From contig CAWCVN010000004.1 in assembly GCA_963799045.1 (NCBI GenBank), forward strand, positions 62,001 to 126,000: a DNA stretch of 64,000 bases. The letters are read 5' to 3'. Source of the DNA: DASRSS01 sp963799045 (GTDB lineage: Bacteria; Actinomycetota; Actinomycetes; Mycobacteriales; Jatrophihabitantaceae). The notes under the pieces are model-generated. The model was not told where the DNA came from. It was given only the letters and a program-made list of their open reading frames with translations, and searched no databases. How positions within the stretch are numbered: position 1 is the first letter of the stretch; every line of letters starts with the position of its first letter. Of this stretch, positions 27,863 through 35,534 are shown one piece after another. The position numbers were made by a program, and so were the translations under genes.

Positions 27863-28202
27863 CTACAGATCGAAGATCAGGGCGAGCGTCTCGCGCAGCT
27901 GCCGCAGGCTCACCGCTCCGACGTTGCCGAGGTGGGCACCGACCCTTCCGGTGGCGATCGCCCGCACATGCTGGCACTGCGCGGCCGAACGCGCTGACAG
28001 AGCCGTTACCCGCGGCCGGCTCGATGACGACCTCGCTCGCGCTGGACCGGATCGTGCGTGTCAACGGGACCACCTGGACGACATTCGGGCCACCCTGCAA
28101 GATCCGGTCCGCGGTCACCACCACGGCGGGGCGCACCAGCCCGGCCTCCGAACCCTCCGGAAACCCGAGATCCAGCTCGACGACGTCACCCGCCCTCAGC
28201 AT
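27863..28202 (-). pseudogene. MazF/PemK toxin (copy 2), frameshifted
   Basis: Begins like copy 1 (MLRAGDVVELDLGFPEGSE, RPAVVVTADRILQGGP, VIEPAAGNG) and then leaves the frame. Where copy 1 has 12 bases between AACGGC and TCGGCCGCGCAG, this copy has 13. After that single extra base the remaining sequence continues as MazF in another frame down to its own stop at 27863 (ALIFDL). The frame as read runs on to 27723 with unrelated residues. The last about 45 residues of the toxin are lost, so it should be inactive. Confidence 0.85.
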
Positions 28203-28383
28203 CAAGCCATGCCGTCTCGTCGGTGGTCAACGGCGCCGCGAGGTCGCGGCCGATCTGTTCCTGCTCGAGCAGCCGCACCGCGCGCGAGGCAGCCTGCGCG
28301 ACGGTGATGTGACGCTCGCGCGCCAGCCGGTTCAGGTGATCTCGGGTCGACCGGTCGACCCGGATCGTCGTCGTCTCGGCCAC
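28186..28383 (-). CDS. mazE: MazE-type antitoxin (copy 2), intact
   Basis: 65 residues, nearly identical to copy 1 (ETTTIRVDRSTRDHLNRLA, LLEQEQIGRDLAAPLTTDET). Starts at GTG 28383, with a palindrome upstream as in copy 1. Its own toxin is frameshifted, so it is an antitoxin without a toxin. Since DNA-binding helix and toxin-binding tail match copy 1 closely, it could bind copy 1's operator or toxin. Confidence 0.85.
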   Translation of the reverse strand: MAETTTIRVDRSTRDHLNRLARERHITVAQAASRAVRLLEQEQIGRDLAAPLTTDETAWLDAEGG

Positions 28384-28401
28384 GCCACCAAGGGTAGTCC
28401 G

Positions 28402-28421
28402 TGTAGACGAATCCATCTACA
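28402..28421. promoter_or_regulatory. Operator palindrome of mazEF copy 2
   Basis: TGTAGACGAATCCATCTACA differs from the copy 1 operator at one base (T to C in the centre) and has the same spacing to the antitoxin start. Confidence 0.7.
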
Positions 28422-28474
28422 GCGCGGCAGCGCGAATGGGGTCGATGACGATCGCGCTAACAGCGTAATCGGGC

Positions 28475-28718
28475 TACGCCAACATCGGGTTTCCGTTACG
28501 CAGGAGCTCGACGAGCGTGGCACGCGCATCGCATAGAGCCAACACTAAGGCCTCGAAGCGCGGCAGTTCGTCCGGCGGCGGCGACTTCTTCCACAGCAGG
28601 CCAGACTCCAGGAGGCGGCCTTCGTGGTCCAGTCGGTGCTATGCAGCTCAAGTGTGAGGTGTCGATTCGGCGCCTCGACCAGAGCACGCAAAACTGAGTC
28701 GATCAAGGTGAGTGGCAC
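28475..28718 (-). pseudogene. Unknown small protein split over two frames
   Basis: GTG 28718 lies within the end of the preceding gene with GAGAG upstream and reads PLTLIDSVLRALVEAPNRHL up to about LELHSTD. From about 28627 a protein-like reading continues in the -1 frame (EGRLLESGLLWKKSPPPDEL, FEALVLALCDARATLVELL) to a stop at 28475, whereas the original frame becomes Arg/Ser-rich. A one-base indel best explains this. No family recognised. Programmed frameshifting is possible but no classical slippery heptamer was seen. Confidence 0.5.
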
Positions 28719-28993
28719 GTCAGCTCTCGTTTCGGCACCGGCTGCGCGGTCAGATGAAGGGCCTGCAGCTTGCGCATGGCGAACGCTGCGACCTTCCGGC
28801 CATCCTGGAGATCGGCGATCACGTCAGCACCCGCAACCGACGCTAGCGACATCGTCACCTCGTTCGGGACATCAAACCAAGACTTGAGCTTGGCGAATAG
28901 CTCGGCGCTGATCGTCGCCAGCTCGAGCAGCTCCGGCGGCTTGTTGGTGGTACCGACCGGCGGCTGCGAGGGCTCGGCTTGATCATTGGCCAT
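28703..28993 (-). CDS. Hypothetical protein
   Basis: 96 residues: ELATISAELFAKLKSWFDVP, MSLASVAGADVIADLQDGRK and FAMRKLQALHLT have a balanced, protein-like composition, perhaps helical. No family recognised. The following split gene overlaps its 3' end by 16 bases, suggesting an operon of two. Located between the mazEF copy 2 and the decayed TacAT locus. Confidence 0.55.
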   Translation of the reverse strand: MANDQAEPSQPPVGTTNKPPELLELATISAELFAKLKSWFDVPNEVTMSLASVAGADVIADLQDGRKVAAFAMRKLQALHLTAQPVPKRELTCHSP

Positions 28994-29019
28994 GGGAGGG
29001 ATTCTGACTCTTGAAAGCC

Positions 29020-29546
29020 TTATCCGCCAGTGCGACGGGAAGCCGCCGATGCGGCCTGCGAGAGGCGGGCGACCTCGAGTCTTAGGAGCAGTTGCATCGA
29101 CGCGATCGGCGAGGGCACAAATCCGAAGCGGAGGTAGAAGTTGCGTGCGGCGTCGTCGATCGCGTCGACCAACATCGCCCGGGCTCCGATGACCTCTAAG
29201 GACGCGGTGGCAGACCTAATCGCTTCGCGAAGTAGGTCGGCCCCCCACCCCTGGCCCTGATATGCGCGATCGATGGCAAAGCGTCCCATACGGATGACGG
29301 GCACCGGGTCAGGCGCCCGTCGCGCAATCTCGGCCGGGGCGTCTTCGCATCGACCGATCCAGCCGACAAGCAGTAATAGCCGGCAATCGCATCACCGTCC
29401 AGCAACAAGTGCGTCACTGCGTCGCGCGAGTCCATACTCTGGCGGGCTTGAGTGGCAGCCAGCGGTTGAGGCTGTGATGACCACAGTCGAACGCCTTGCG
29501 TTGCTCTCCTGACGGGTTGACCTCGTCATAGCGACGCAGCCGCATA
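29020..29546 (-). pseudogene. TacT-type GNAT acetyltransferase toxin, two frameshifts
   Basis: The pieces of a GNAT toxin follow each other in changing frames: FDCGHHSLNRWL (near 29480), then VTHLLLDGDAIAGYYCLSAG (near 29400), then VPVIRMGRFAIDRAYQGQGWGADLLREAI with the acetyl-CoA-binding Q-G-x-G-x-G/A motif, ending NFYLRFGFVPSP (near 29090). Full-length TacT toxins (about 160-170 residues) acetylate aminoacyl-tRNA. Two indels, one near 29460 and one near 29350, break this copy. It follows the decayed antitoxin as in functional TacAT loci. Confidence 0.8.
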
Positions 29547-29556
29547 CGGCGAGCAG

Positions 29557-29828
29557 TCAGCGTTCGATGCGCGAGGGCCGCGAGAACAGCGACACAAGGG
29601 CCGGGTCCGGCTCGGCAGGCTCATCAAGGATCGCCACGAACCTGTTCCACGTCTCGACGTCGAGGTCGAAGTGGCGCGGTCAGCGAGCACGTCGTGGCGG
29701 CGCTCCACAGCCGAACTGGTCAGGAACTCACTCACTGACTGCCCCAACGCCGCCGCCGCCTGACGGAGGAGCGCATCGTCGTCGTCGTTGAGCCGCAGGT
29801 TCAAACGCGCACTCTTCGTGGCAGGCAT
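29557..29828 (-). pseudogene. TacA-type (DUF1778) antitoxin, one frameshift
   Basis: From ATG 29828 (CAGGAG upstream) the frame reads ARLNLRLNDDDDALLRQAAA and SVSEFLTSSAVERRHDVLADRA, a DUF1778 ribbon-helix-helix. Near 29675 one C appears to be missing; in the shifted frame the expected C-terminus follows (HFDLDVETWNRFVAILDEPA, then LVSLFSRPSRIER, stop at 29557). As read, the frame runs to 29526 with unrelated Ser/Arg-rich residues, so toxin binding should be lost. Confidence 0.8.
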
Positions 29829-29863
29829 GACAGACTCCTGAACGCTGGCCGCACCCTTACAGC

Positions 29864-29873
29864 TCTGTACAGA
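29864..29873. promoter_or_regulatory. Possible operator of the TacAT locus
   Basis: TCTGTACAGA is a perfect 10-bp palindrome about 36 bases upstream of the antitoxin start, followed by a further CTGTA. Position fits an autoregulatory site; short enough to be chance. Confidence 0.35.
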
Positions 29874-30081
29874 CCTGCACTACGCATATCTTGGATGTCA
29901 AGGGTCCTGCCGCCACTGAACCGCACCGAGTTCAGGCACGGACCGTTGGTTCCTGCCCGCGAGGAACTCGACCGGTGATCACCGAGAGCCCGTCCAGGCG
30001 CTCCGGCTCGCCCCGAAGAATCCACACCCACCCAAGACCGCAGAAGGCGGACTGGCCGGCGGTGACGGGAACCGGTAACGA

Positions 30082-30330
30082 CCAGGCTCAGCGAATGCTC
30101 AGGCGCTCCGCGATGCTCGGCGACGCGCCCCGACGCTCAGCGAGGCTGATCGGCGAAGGAACACGCTTGCTGCTGAGACTGAAACCGAGACTACCGACAA
30201 GATCATTCGGTCACGAGGCTTCATCGCGAGATCACGACAGGCCCATGTACCCCAGCAAATCCGGGGACTTCGTTGGCGGTGGCGGTGGGATTCGAACCCA
30301 CGGTGGCTGTTAACCACACACGCTTTCGAG
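30082..30330 (-). repeat. 249-bp direct repeat, copy B, with 3' half of tRNA-Ser(CGA)
   Basis: 248 of 249 bases match copy A, 2648 bp away and in the same orientation. The tRNA half is 30330-30274. Identity stops exactly at the anticodon-loop CGAG for both copies; beyond it copy A continues TTCCGAGCG and copy B GGGTACCCA. This common breakpoint marks the likely crossover site. Just beyond copy B (30418-30445) is a 12-bp tandem GGTGGCTACCAC. Confidence 0.85.
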
Positions 30331-30562
30331 GGGTACCCAGGCCCTACCGGTACTGCCCGAGGCCCTGTATTTGCTGGAGTTTTGAGAATCATATCCCTGC
30401 CTTGTGAGTACCGCATCAGCTCCGGTGGCTACCACGGTGGCTACCACGCAGCAGCCGTCGGTAGGCATATTCGAACGGCTATGGGCTCTGACCAGTTCGA
30501 TCAACACGCCTAGACGAAAGAAATGAAATGCGCTACGTTTGTTACAGATAGCGAGGTGCGTG

Positions 30563-31105
30563 ATGACCGCAGTATTGAAGCCGGCCCAGGAGACCTACCT
30601 CCCGGAGGCTGTCGATGAGCTAGCTGGGGTGCGAGATTTCCTTGCCGCACACGAAGCAGGCGGACGCGGGCGCGTAGCGCCGCGCTACTTGCTGGTCGGT
30701 GCGGAGAAGGGCGACCGGGTCGAGATCCCCGAGGAGATCCATCGGGTGTTGGTGCAGGTCGTTGCCGCACTCAGCGCCGGCCTTGCGGTCACGATAGCTC
30801 CGCAGACGATGACCCTGACCACGCAGCAGGCGGCCGACCTGCTCGGGATCAGTCGCCCGACACTGGTCAAGATTCTCGACGCGGGCGGTATCCCGTACGA
30901 GCAGGTCAACACCCATCGGCGCGTATTGCTTACCGATGTCTTGACCTATCGCGAGCGGCGACGCGAAGCGCAGTACGAAGCACTCGCAGCGACCTCGGTC
31001 CAAATTGACGACGAAGACAGCCTGGAAGCCACGCTCGTGCGCCTCCGCGAAGCCAAGCGAGTCGCGGCACAACGTCGTCGAAATGCCCACAGCACGAAGG
31101 GCTGA
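30563..31105 (+). CDS. Excisionase-type HTH protein, probable antitoxin of the PIN toxin
   Basis: 180 residues. MTLTTQQAADLLGISRPTLV and ILDAGGIPYEQVNTHRRVLL form an excisionase/MerR-like helix-turn-helix in the middle; the C-terminal third is charged and helical (EATLVRLREAKRVAAQRRRN), suited to holding a partner. Such proteins pair with PIN-domain toxins in actinobacteria. ATG 30563 has GAGGTG upstream. The PIN gene follows after 31 bases. Confidence 0.85.
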   Translation: MTAVLKPAQETYLPEAVDELAGVRDFLAAHEAGGRGRVAPRYLLVGAEKGDRVEIPEEIHRVLVQVVAALSAGLAVTIAPQTMTLTTQQAADLLGISRPTLVKILDAGGIPYEQVNTHRRVLLTDVLTYRERRREAQYEALAATSVQIDDEDSLEATLVRLREAKRVAAQRRRNAHSTKG

Positions 31106-31136
31106 CCTCGCTGCGGACACCTGACACACTGCTCGG

Positions 31137-31706
31137 GTGTTCGCAGCGATCTTGGACACCTGCGTCTTGTGGCCCGGCCTGCAACGCGACTTTCTCTTGT
31201 CGCTGGCCATCGAGGGCATCTACCGACCGCTATGGAGTTCGGCCATCCTGACAGAGCTTGAAGAACACGAGGCGCTCAAGCTCATCGCGCGCGGCACTGA
31301 TACCAACGAGGCGCGGCGACGCGCCGTGCATCTCGTCGAACAGATGCGCCAGGCCTTCGACGATGCAGAGGTCACGGGCTGGGAGCGGCTCGAAGGTACC
31401 TATGGGCTGCCCGATCCTGATGACGAACACGTCGTGGCAGCCGCGGAGATCGGCGGCGCGGGCGTCATCGTCACCGAGAACCTTCGAGACATGCCGCCCT
31501 CCCTGCTTCCTTCGACCATCCAGCTACAGACGCCTGCTGAGTTCGCACACAGCACGGTCGCGATCAACCCCACGGCAGCCCTGCGCGCCGTGGCAACAAT
31601 GGCGCAGCGATTCGAGCGACCTCAATGGACCAGCGACCAGATCCTCGACGCACTGGCCACCCGGTACGGGCTGACGGACGCGGTACGGATGCTCCGCGAC
31701 GCGTAG
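31137..31706 (+). CDS. PIN-domain (VapC-like) ribonuclease toxin
   Basis: 189 residues from GTG 31137. The acidic PIN residues are seen: first Asp in AAILDTCVLWPGL, Glu in SSAILTELEEHE, a later Asp pair in GLPDPDDEHVVAAAEIGGA and Asn/Asp in GVIVTENLRDMP. Metal-dependent RNase predicted; target RNA unknown. The C-terminal about 60 residues (RFERPQWTSDQILDALATRY) are an extension typical of the longer PIN proteins that pair with HTH partners. Confidence 0.85.
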   Translation: MFAAILDTCVLWPGLQRDFLLSLAIEGIYRPLWSSAILTELEEHEALKLIARGTDTNEARRRAVHLVEQMRQAFDDAEVTGWERLEGTYGLPDPDDEHVVAAAEIGGAGVIVTENLRDMPPSLLPSTIQLQTPAEFAHSTVAINPTAALRAVATMAQRFERPQWTSDQILDALATRYGLTDAVRMLRDA

Positions 31707-31958
31707 CTGAGCGACGCGTGCCGCTTGCCAACGGATTACTACACGCCGCCCGAAGAAATCTGCGGTTAGCGCTGCTCGCACCGAAGGAATCTGTAGTTAA
31801 CGGGAGTCGTGAGATCTTGGCGACTGCGGTCCGAGGGCCACGACCGATTGCCACACAGACACGGGCGGCGGCAACGATCCGAGTGTGTCCCTATCCGATC
31901 GACGGCACTGTGGAGGCTCGACACAAGCCGTGAGCCCAGCCGACGAGGTTCGCCGCGG

Positions 31959-33656
31959 CTAGGCGGAGACGACAGGGACAGGCAGCACCGGCAGTTCCAG
32001 GCGGGATCCGTCGGTGCCGCCATGCCAGACGCTCTGGCGGGCGACGACGGGCGCGTCCTCGTCCCAGGCCAGGCGGCCGGTGTTCGGGTTCGGGTCGAAG
32101 CGCGGGAAGTTACTGCTCGACACCTCGAGCCGGACGCGATGTCCCGCCGGGATCCGGATCGCGGTGGCCCCCAGTTCGATGTGGACGAGCTCGCGGTCAG
32201 CGGTCGGTCGCCAACGGCGGATGCCCTCGCAGACCGACATCGCGGTGCCGTCCGGGTGCACATCGACGAGGGTGGCGGTGAAGTCGGTGCACGGCGCGGA
32301 CGAGCTGACGTCCAGATCGACGTTGACCCAGCCGGCGATCGTGAGATCGTCGGTGAGCTCGGCACCGGTGTAGGTCAGCACGTCGGAACGAGCTTCGATC
32401 AGCCGTCGGTCCGCCGGCCCGGGCGGGCACATCGGCCCGATGAGCTGAGCGCCTCCAGCCGTCGGCACGGGGTCGCGTGGGTCGTAGTCGAAGTGTCGTA
32501 CTCCGGCCTCGCCGCGCTCGATGCGCAGGTCACTCCCGCACAGGTAGAGCGCAACGGTCGTGGCCTCAGGCGGCGGCCACGCCTCAGCGGTGTGCCACTG
32601 CTCCGCGCCCATCAGGAAGTAGCGGACCCGCGGACGCGAGGGACTCGGTCCTGCGGCGAAGAACTCGTCGAACCAGTCGAGCTGCTCCTGGATGAGGTTG
32701 AGGGCGGCGGCCGCGCCGAACCAGCCCTGTCCGACGCGTGCGGAGTGCAGCCCCGCCTGGGAGTAGTGGGCCCACGGGCCGACGATCAGGTACTGGCCGC
32801 GGCGGGCCTGTTCCGTCGCGGCCGAATCACTCAGGCCGGCGAAGTTGCGGATCGCTCCGGCGCAGAACGCGTCGTACCAGCCGGTGATGTGCAGCCCGCA
32901 AGCACGGACGTTCTTGTGTCGACCGGCGACGTTGATCCGCTGCCAGTACTCGTCGTCGCCGAAGTGCCTGATCCAGTCGAAGAACCACGGCGCCAGCTGC
33001 TCGAGTGCCGGCACGCCGTCACCGGCCCACTCGCGCAACGGGAACGTCGGCACCGGGTCGGTCAGCCGCTGCAGCCCGGCGGCGAGCGCGCGGCGTAGCG
33101 GCCCGGCGTCCTCCGCCGGGAGCCGATCGGCCGTCCCACCTGCCTGTGGCCCGAGCGCGACGCTGAGCATCGAGCCGAGCTCGAACGCGCCGCCCCAGTA
33201 GGTCCGTCCCTCGAAGTAGTCGTCCGGCGCCTGCACGGGCGCGATCACCGACAAGGCGGCTGGCCCGGCCACTGCTGCCTGCATCTGGCTCGCAGCCATG
33301 TACGAGCTGCCGTAGCCACCGACGCGTCCGTCGCTCCATGGCTGGCACGCCGCCCACTCGACCGTGGCACGGCCGTCGTCGGCCTCGTCGAACGGTCGGT
33401 GCTCGCCCGGCGATTCGCCGCGGCCGCGCACGTCCTGCACCACCACGGCGTAGCCGTGGGTGGCCAGTTCGACCGGGCTGAGCTGGACGAAGCTGCCGAT
33501 CCACCGCACCCGGCCGTAGGGCGTGCGGTGCAACATCACCGGCCACTGTCCAGTCGCGGGGCGGTAGACGTCGGCGTACAGCACGACGCCGTCGGCCATC
33601 GGCACGGCGACCCGCCGCTCGATCACGATGTCCGGGATCTCTGGCAATGCCTGCAC
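31959..33656 (-). CDS. CocE/NonD-family hydrolase (X-Pro dipeptidyl-peptidase-like esterase)
   Basis: 565 residues. The alpha/beta-hydrolase domain starts at about residue 10 (ERRVAVPMADGVVLYADVYRP), the oxyanion/DVRGRGES segment is at about 75-82, and the nucleophile is Ser118 in GGYGSSYMAAS. A beta-jelly-roll C-terminal domain (LTIAGWVNVDLDVSSSAPCT; GHRVRLEVSSSNFPRFDPNP) is typical of this family of ester/amide hydrolases. Last gene of the catabolic operon, 1 base after the CMD gene. Expected role: hydrolysis of an ester or lactone-derived intermediate, or of the imported substrate. No signal peptide, so cytoplasmic. Confidence 0.9.
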   Translation of the reverse strand: MQALPEIPDIVIERRVAVPMADGVVLYADVYRPATGQWPVMLHRTPYGRVRWIGSFVQLSPVELATHGYAVVVQDVRGRGESPGEHRPFDEADDGRATVEWAACQPWSDGRVGGYGSSYMAASQMQAAVAGPAALSVIAPVQAPDDYFEGRTYWGGAFELGSMLSVALGPQAGGTADRLPAEDAGPLRRALAAGLQRLTDPVPTFPLREWAGDGVPALEQLAPWFFDWIRHFGDDEYWQRINVAGRHKNVRACGLHITGWYDAFCAGAIRNFAGLSDSAATEQARRGQYLIVGPWAHYSQAGLHSARVGQGWFGAAAALNLIQEQLDWFDEFFAAGPSPSRPRVRYFLMGAEQWHTAEAWPPPEATTVALYLCGSDLRIERGEAGVRHFDYDPRDPVPTAGGAQLIGPMCPPGPADRRLIEARSDVLTYTGAELTDDLTIAGWVNVDLDVSSSAPCTDFTATLVDVHPDGTAMSVCEGIRRWRPTADRELVHIELGATAIRIPAGHRVRLEVSSSNFPRFDPNPNTGRLAWDEDAPVVARQSVWHGGTDGSRLELPVLPVPVVSA

Positions 33657-33657
33657 G

Positions 33658-34026
33658 TCAGCCCCTCGCGGAGGTGTAGTCCCACGCCGCCGTCAGCACC
33701 CTGGCGAAGCCGACGATCGGAACGAGCTGCACGAACAGCTCCATGATCTCCTCGTGGGTCACGCCGACCGCGGATGCGGCCGAGATGTGGTTGCGGACCG
33801 GCGCCGGGGCGCCCCCTGCACCGATAAGGGCCGCGATGGTGATCAGCTCACGGGTACGCAGGTCGAGGCTTCCACTGACGTATACGTCACCGAAGGCGTA
33901 CTCCTCCAGCAACCTGCCGAGCTCAGGCGACATGTCGTGGGTGGAACGCACCGCCTCCGCGATCGCCGGGCCGAGACGCCCGATCACGTCGCGTCCGACC
34001 TCGGCTCGGTTCGCGCTGTCAGTCAT
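33658..34026 (-). CDS. Carboxymuconolactone decarboxylase family protein
   Basis: 122 residues: LGRLLEEYAFGDVYVSGSLD, LRTRELITIAALIGAGGAPA, VRNHISAASAVGVTHEEIME and VGFARVLTAAWDY. These match the CMD/AhpD-like all-helical fold of gamma-carboxymuconolactone decarboxylases. The CxxC of peroxidase-type AhpD members is absent, which favours a decarboxylase/isomerase-type role. ATG 34026 overlaps the stop of the ligase gene (ATGA). Confidence 0.9.
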   Translation of the reverse strand: MTDSANRAEVGRDVIGRLGPAIAEAVRSTHDMSPELGRLLEEYAFGDVYVSGSLDLRTRELITIAALIGAGGAPAPVRNHISAASAVGVTHEEIMELFVQLVPIVGFARVLTAAWDYTSARG

Positions 34027-35534
34027 TGCACCGCCTCTCGTAGTTCGGTCTTGCGAATCTTCCCGACGCTGGTCCGCGGCAACGCCGGGAGCACTCTGAT
34101 CTCGCGCGGGACCTTGAAGCGGGCAAGGCGCTGCGCCGTCCATTCGCGCAGCTCGTCCGGCGAGGCCGTCACGTGCTCCTGCAGCACGACGAAGGCGACG
34201 ATGGCCTCGTCGCGCAGGTGGTCCGGCACGCCGACGACGGCGCTCTCGAACACCGCGGGATGACAGTTCAGGGCGTGTTCGACCTCGCTCGCCGCGACGT
34301 TCTCCCCGCTGCGCTTGATCATGTCCTTGGTGCGGTCGACGAAGGTGAGGAATCCGTCGTCGTCGAGCCGTACGACGTCACCGGTACGCAGCCAGCCGTC
34401 GGGCATGGCGACGGCGGTCGCCTCGGGCTGGTTGAGGTACCCGGCCATGATCGTCTCGCCCGGCACCCCGTGAACGAGCAGCTGACCGGCCTCGCCCACC
34501 GGAACGTCGCGGTATTCGTCGTCGACGATTCGCAGCCGCGCGTGCGGCAGGGGCCGGCCGATGGTCGACGGCCGGCATCCAGCGATGACCGGATTGAACG
34601 TCGGCGGCGCGATCGTCTCGGTCATCCCGTAGAGCTGGATCAGCGTGGTCCCGAAGCGATTTTCGAAATCGCGGATCTGGTCCGGCTCGATGCTCTGCCC
34701 GAAGATCGTCAGCCGCAGCCGGCACTGCGCGTCGGTCGGCAGCACCGGGGACGCCAGCAGCATGCGCAGCGGCGCGGCGAACATGCTCGCCAGCGTCGCC
34801 TTCATCGTGACGGCCTGGCGCGACCACGCCTGGACGCTGAACCGCGGTGCAAGCGCGATCGATGCGCCGCTCACCAGCGCGGACATGGTGCAGTAGTACT
34901 GCGCATTCGCATGGAACAGCGGGAGGCTGACGAGCCAGCGGTCTTCCGGGCGCATGCGCAGCTGGGCGGCGACGACCTCGCCGACGAACAGGTAGTTGGC
35001 GTGGGTGACGACCACGCCCTTCGGGCGGCTCGTCGTTCCCGAGGTGTAGAGCACGGCAGCCGGATCGGTCGGCCCGTAGGTCGTCGGCAGCACCGGTGTC
35101 ACGCCGTCGACGGCGAGTGCGTCGGCGTGGACGACCTCGCCGGCGACATGCGCGCGGGCGGCGACGACGGGGTCCCGAAGGTCTGGGGTCGTGATGCTGA
35201 TCCTCGCCGAGGCGTCGTCGATCAGATAGGCCAATTCGTCCGCGGTGGCGAGGGGGTTGGTCGGCACGATGGCGGCGCCGATCAGGAGGCACCCGAACCA
35301 CACGTCGTAGAACTCCACGCAGTTGCCCAGGTGCACGTGCACCCGGTCACCCCGACCGACCCCGAGGCCGCGTAGCCGGGCCGCGGCACGGCCGGCCCGG
35401 TCGAGCATCTGCCCGTACGTCAGCGTGGTGACCCGGCCGGGCTCTGCCTCGAAGAGGAGGAACTCCCGGTCCGGATGCCGTGCCGCCGCCTCGCATAGTC
35501 TTCCGGCGACGGTGTCACCGCCCGTGACGATCAC
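34023..35534 (-). CDS. AMP-dependent acyl-CoA synthetase
   Basis: 503 residues. Activates a carboxylic acid to its CoA thioester through an acyl-adenylate. Motifs: AAVLYTSGTTSRPKGVVVTH (ATP loop), IQLYGMTET, DGWLRTGDVVRLDDDGFLTF, DRTKDMIKRSGENVAASEVE and the C-terminal catalytic Lys in LPRTSVGKIRKTEL. The start is GTG 35534, which overlaps the stop of the FAH gene by 4 bases; the frame is open far upstream but that part is shadow. The acid activated is unknown; similarity is to medium-chain/crotonobetaine-type ligases. Confidence 0.92.
   Translation of the reverse strand: MIVTGGDTVAGRLCEAAARHPDREFLLFEAEPGRVTTLTYGQMLDRAGRAAARLRGLGVGRGDRVHVHLGNCVEFYDVWFGCLLIGAAIVPTNPLATADELAYLIDDASARISITTPDLRDPVVAARAHVAGEVVHADALAVDGVTPVLPTTYGPTDPAAVLYTSGTTSRPKGVVVTHANYLFVGEVVAAQLRMRPEDRWLVSLPLFHANAQYYCTMSALVSGASIALAPRFSVQAWSRQAVTMKATLASMFAAPLRMLLASPVLPTDAQCRLRLTIFGQSIEPDQIRDFENRFGTTLIQLYGMTETIAPPTFNPVIAGCRPSTIGRPLPHARLRIVDDEYRDVPVGEAGQLLVHGVPGETIMAGYLNQPEATAVAMPDGWLRTGDVVRLDDDGFLTFVDRTKDMIKRSGENVAASEVEHALNCHPAVFESAVVGVPDHLRDEAIVAFVVLQEHVTASPDELREWTAQRLARFKVPREIRVLPALPRTSVGKIRKTELREAVQ

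Noticed and set aside
31809..33098. Plus-strand frame of 429 codons opposite the CocE-type hydrolase
   Set aside because: Composition is shadow-like and the minus-strand gene is full length with its nucleophile motif.
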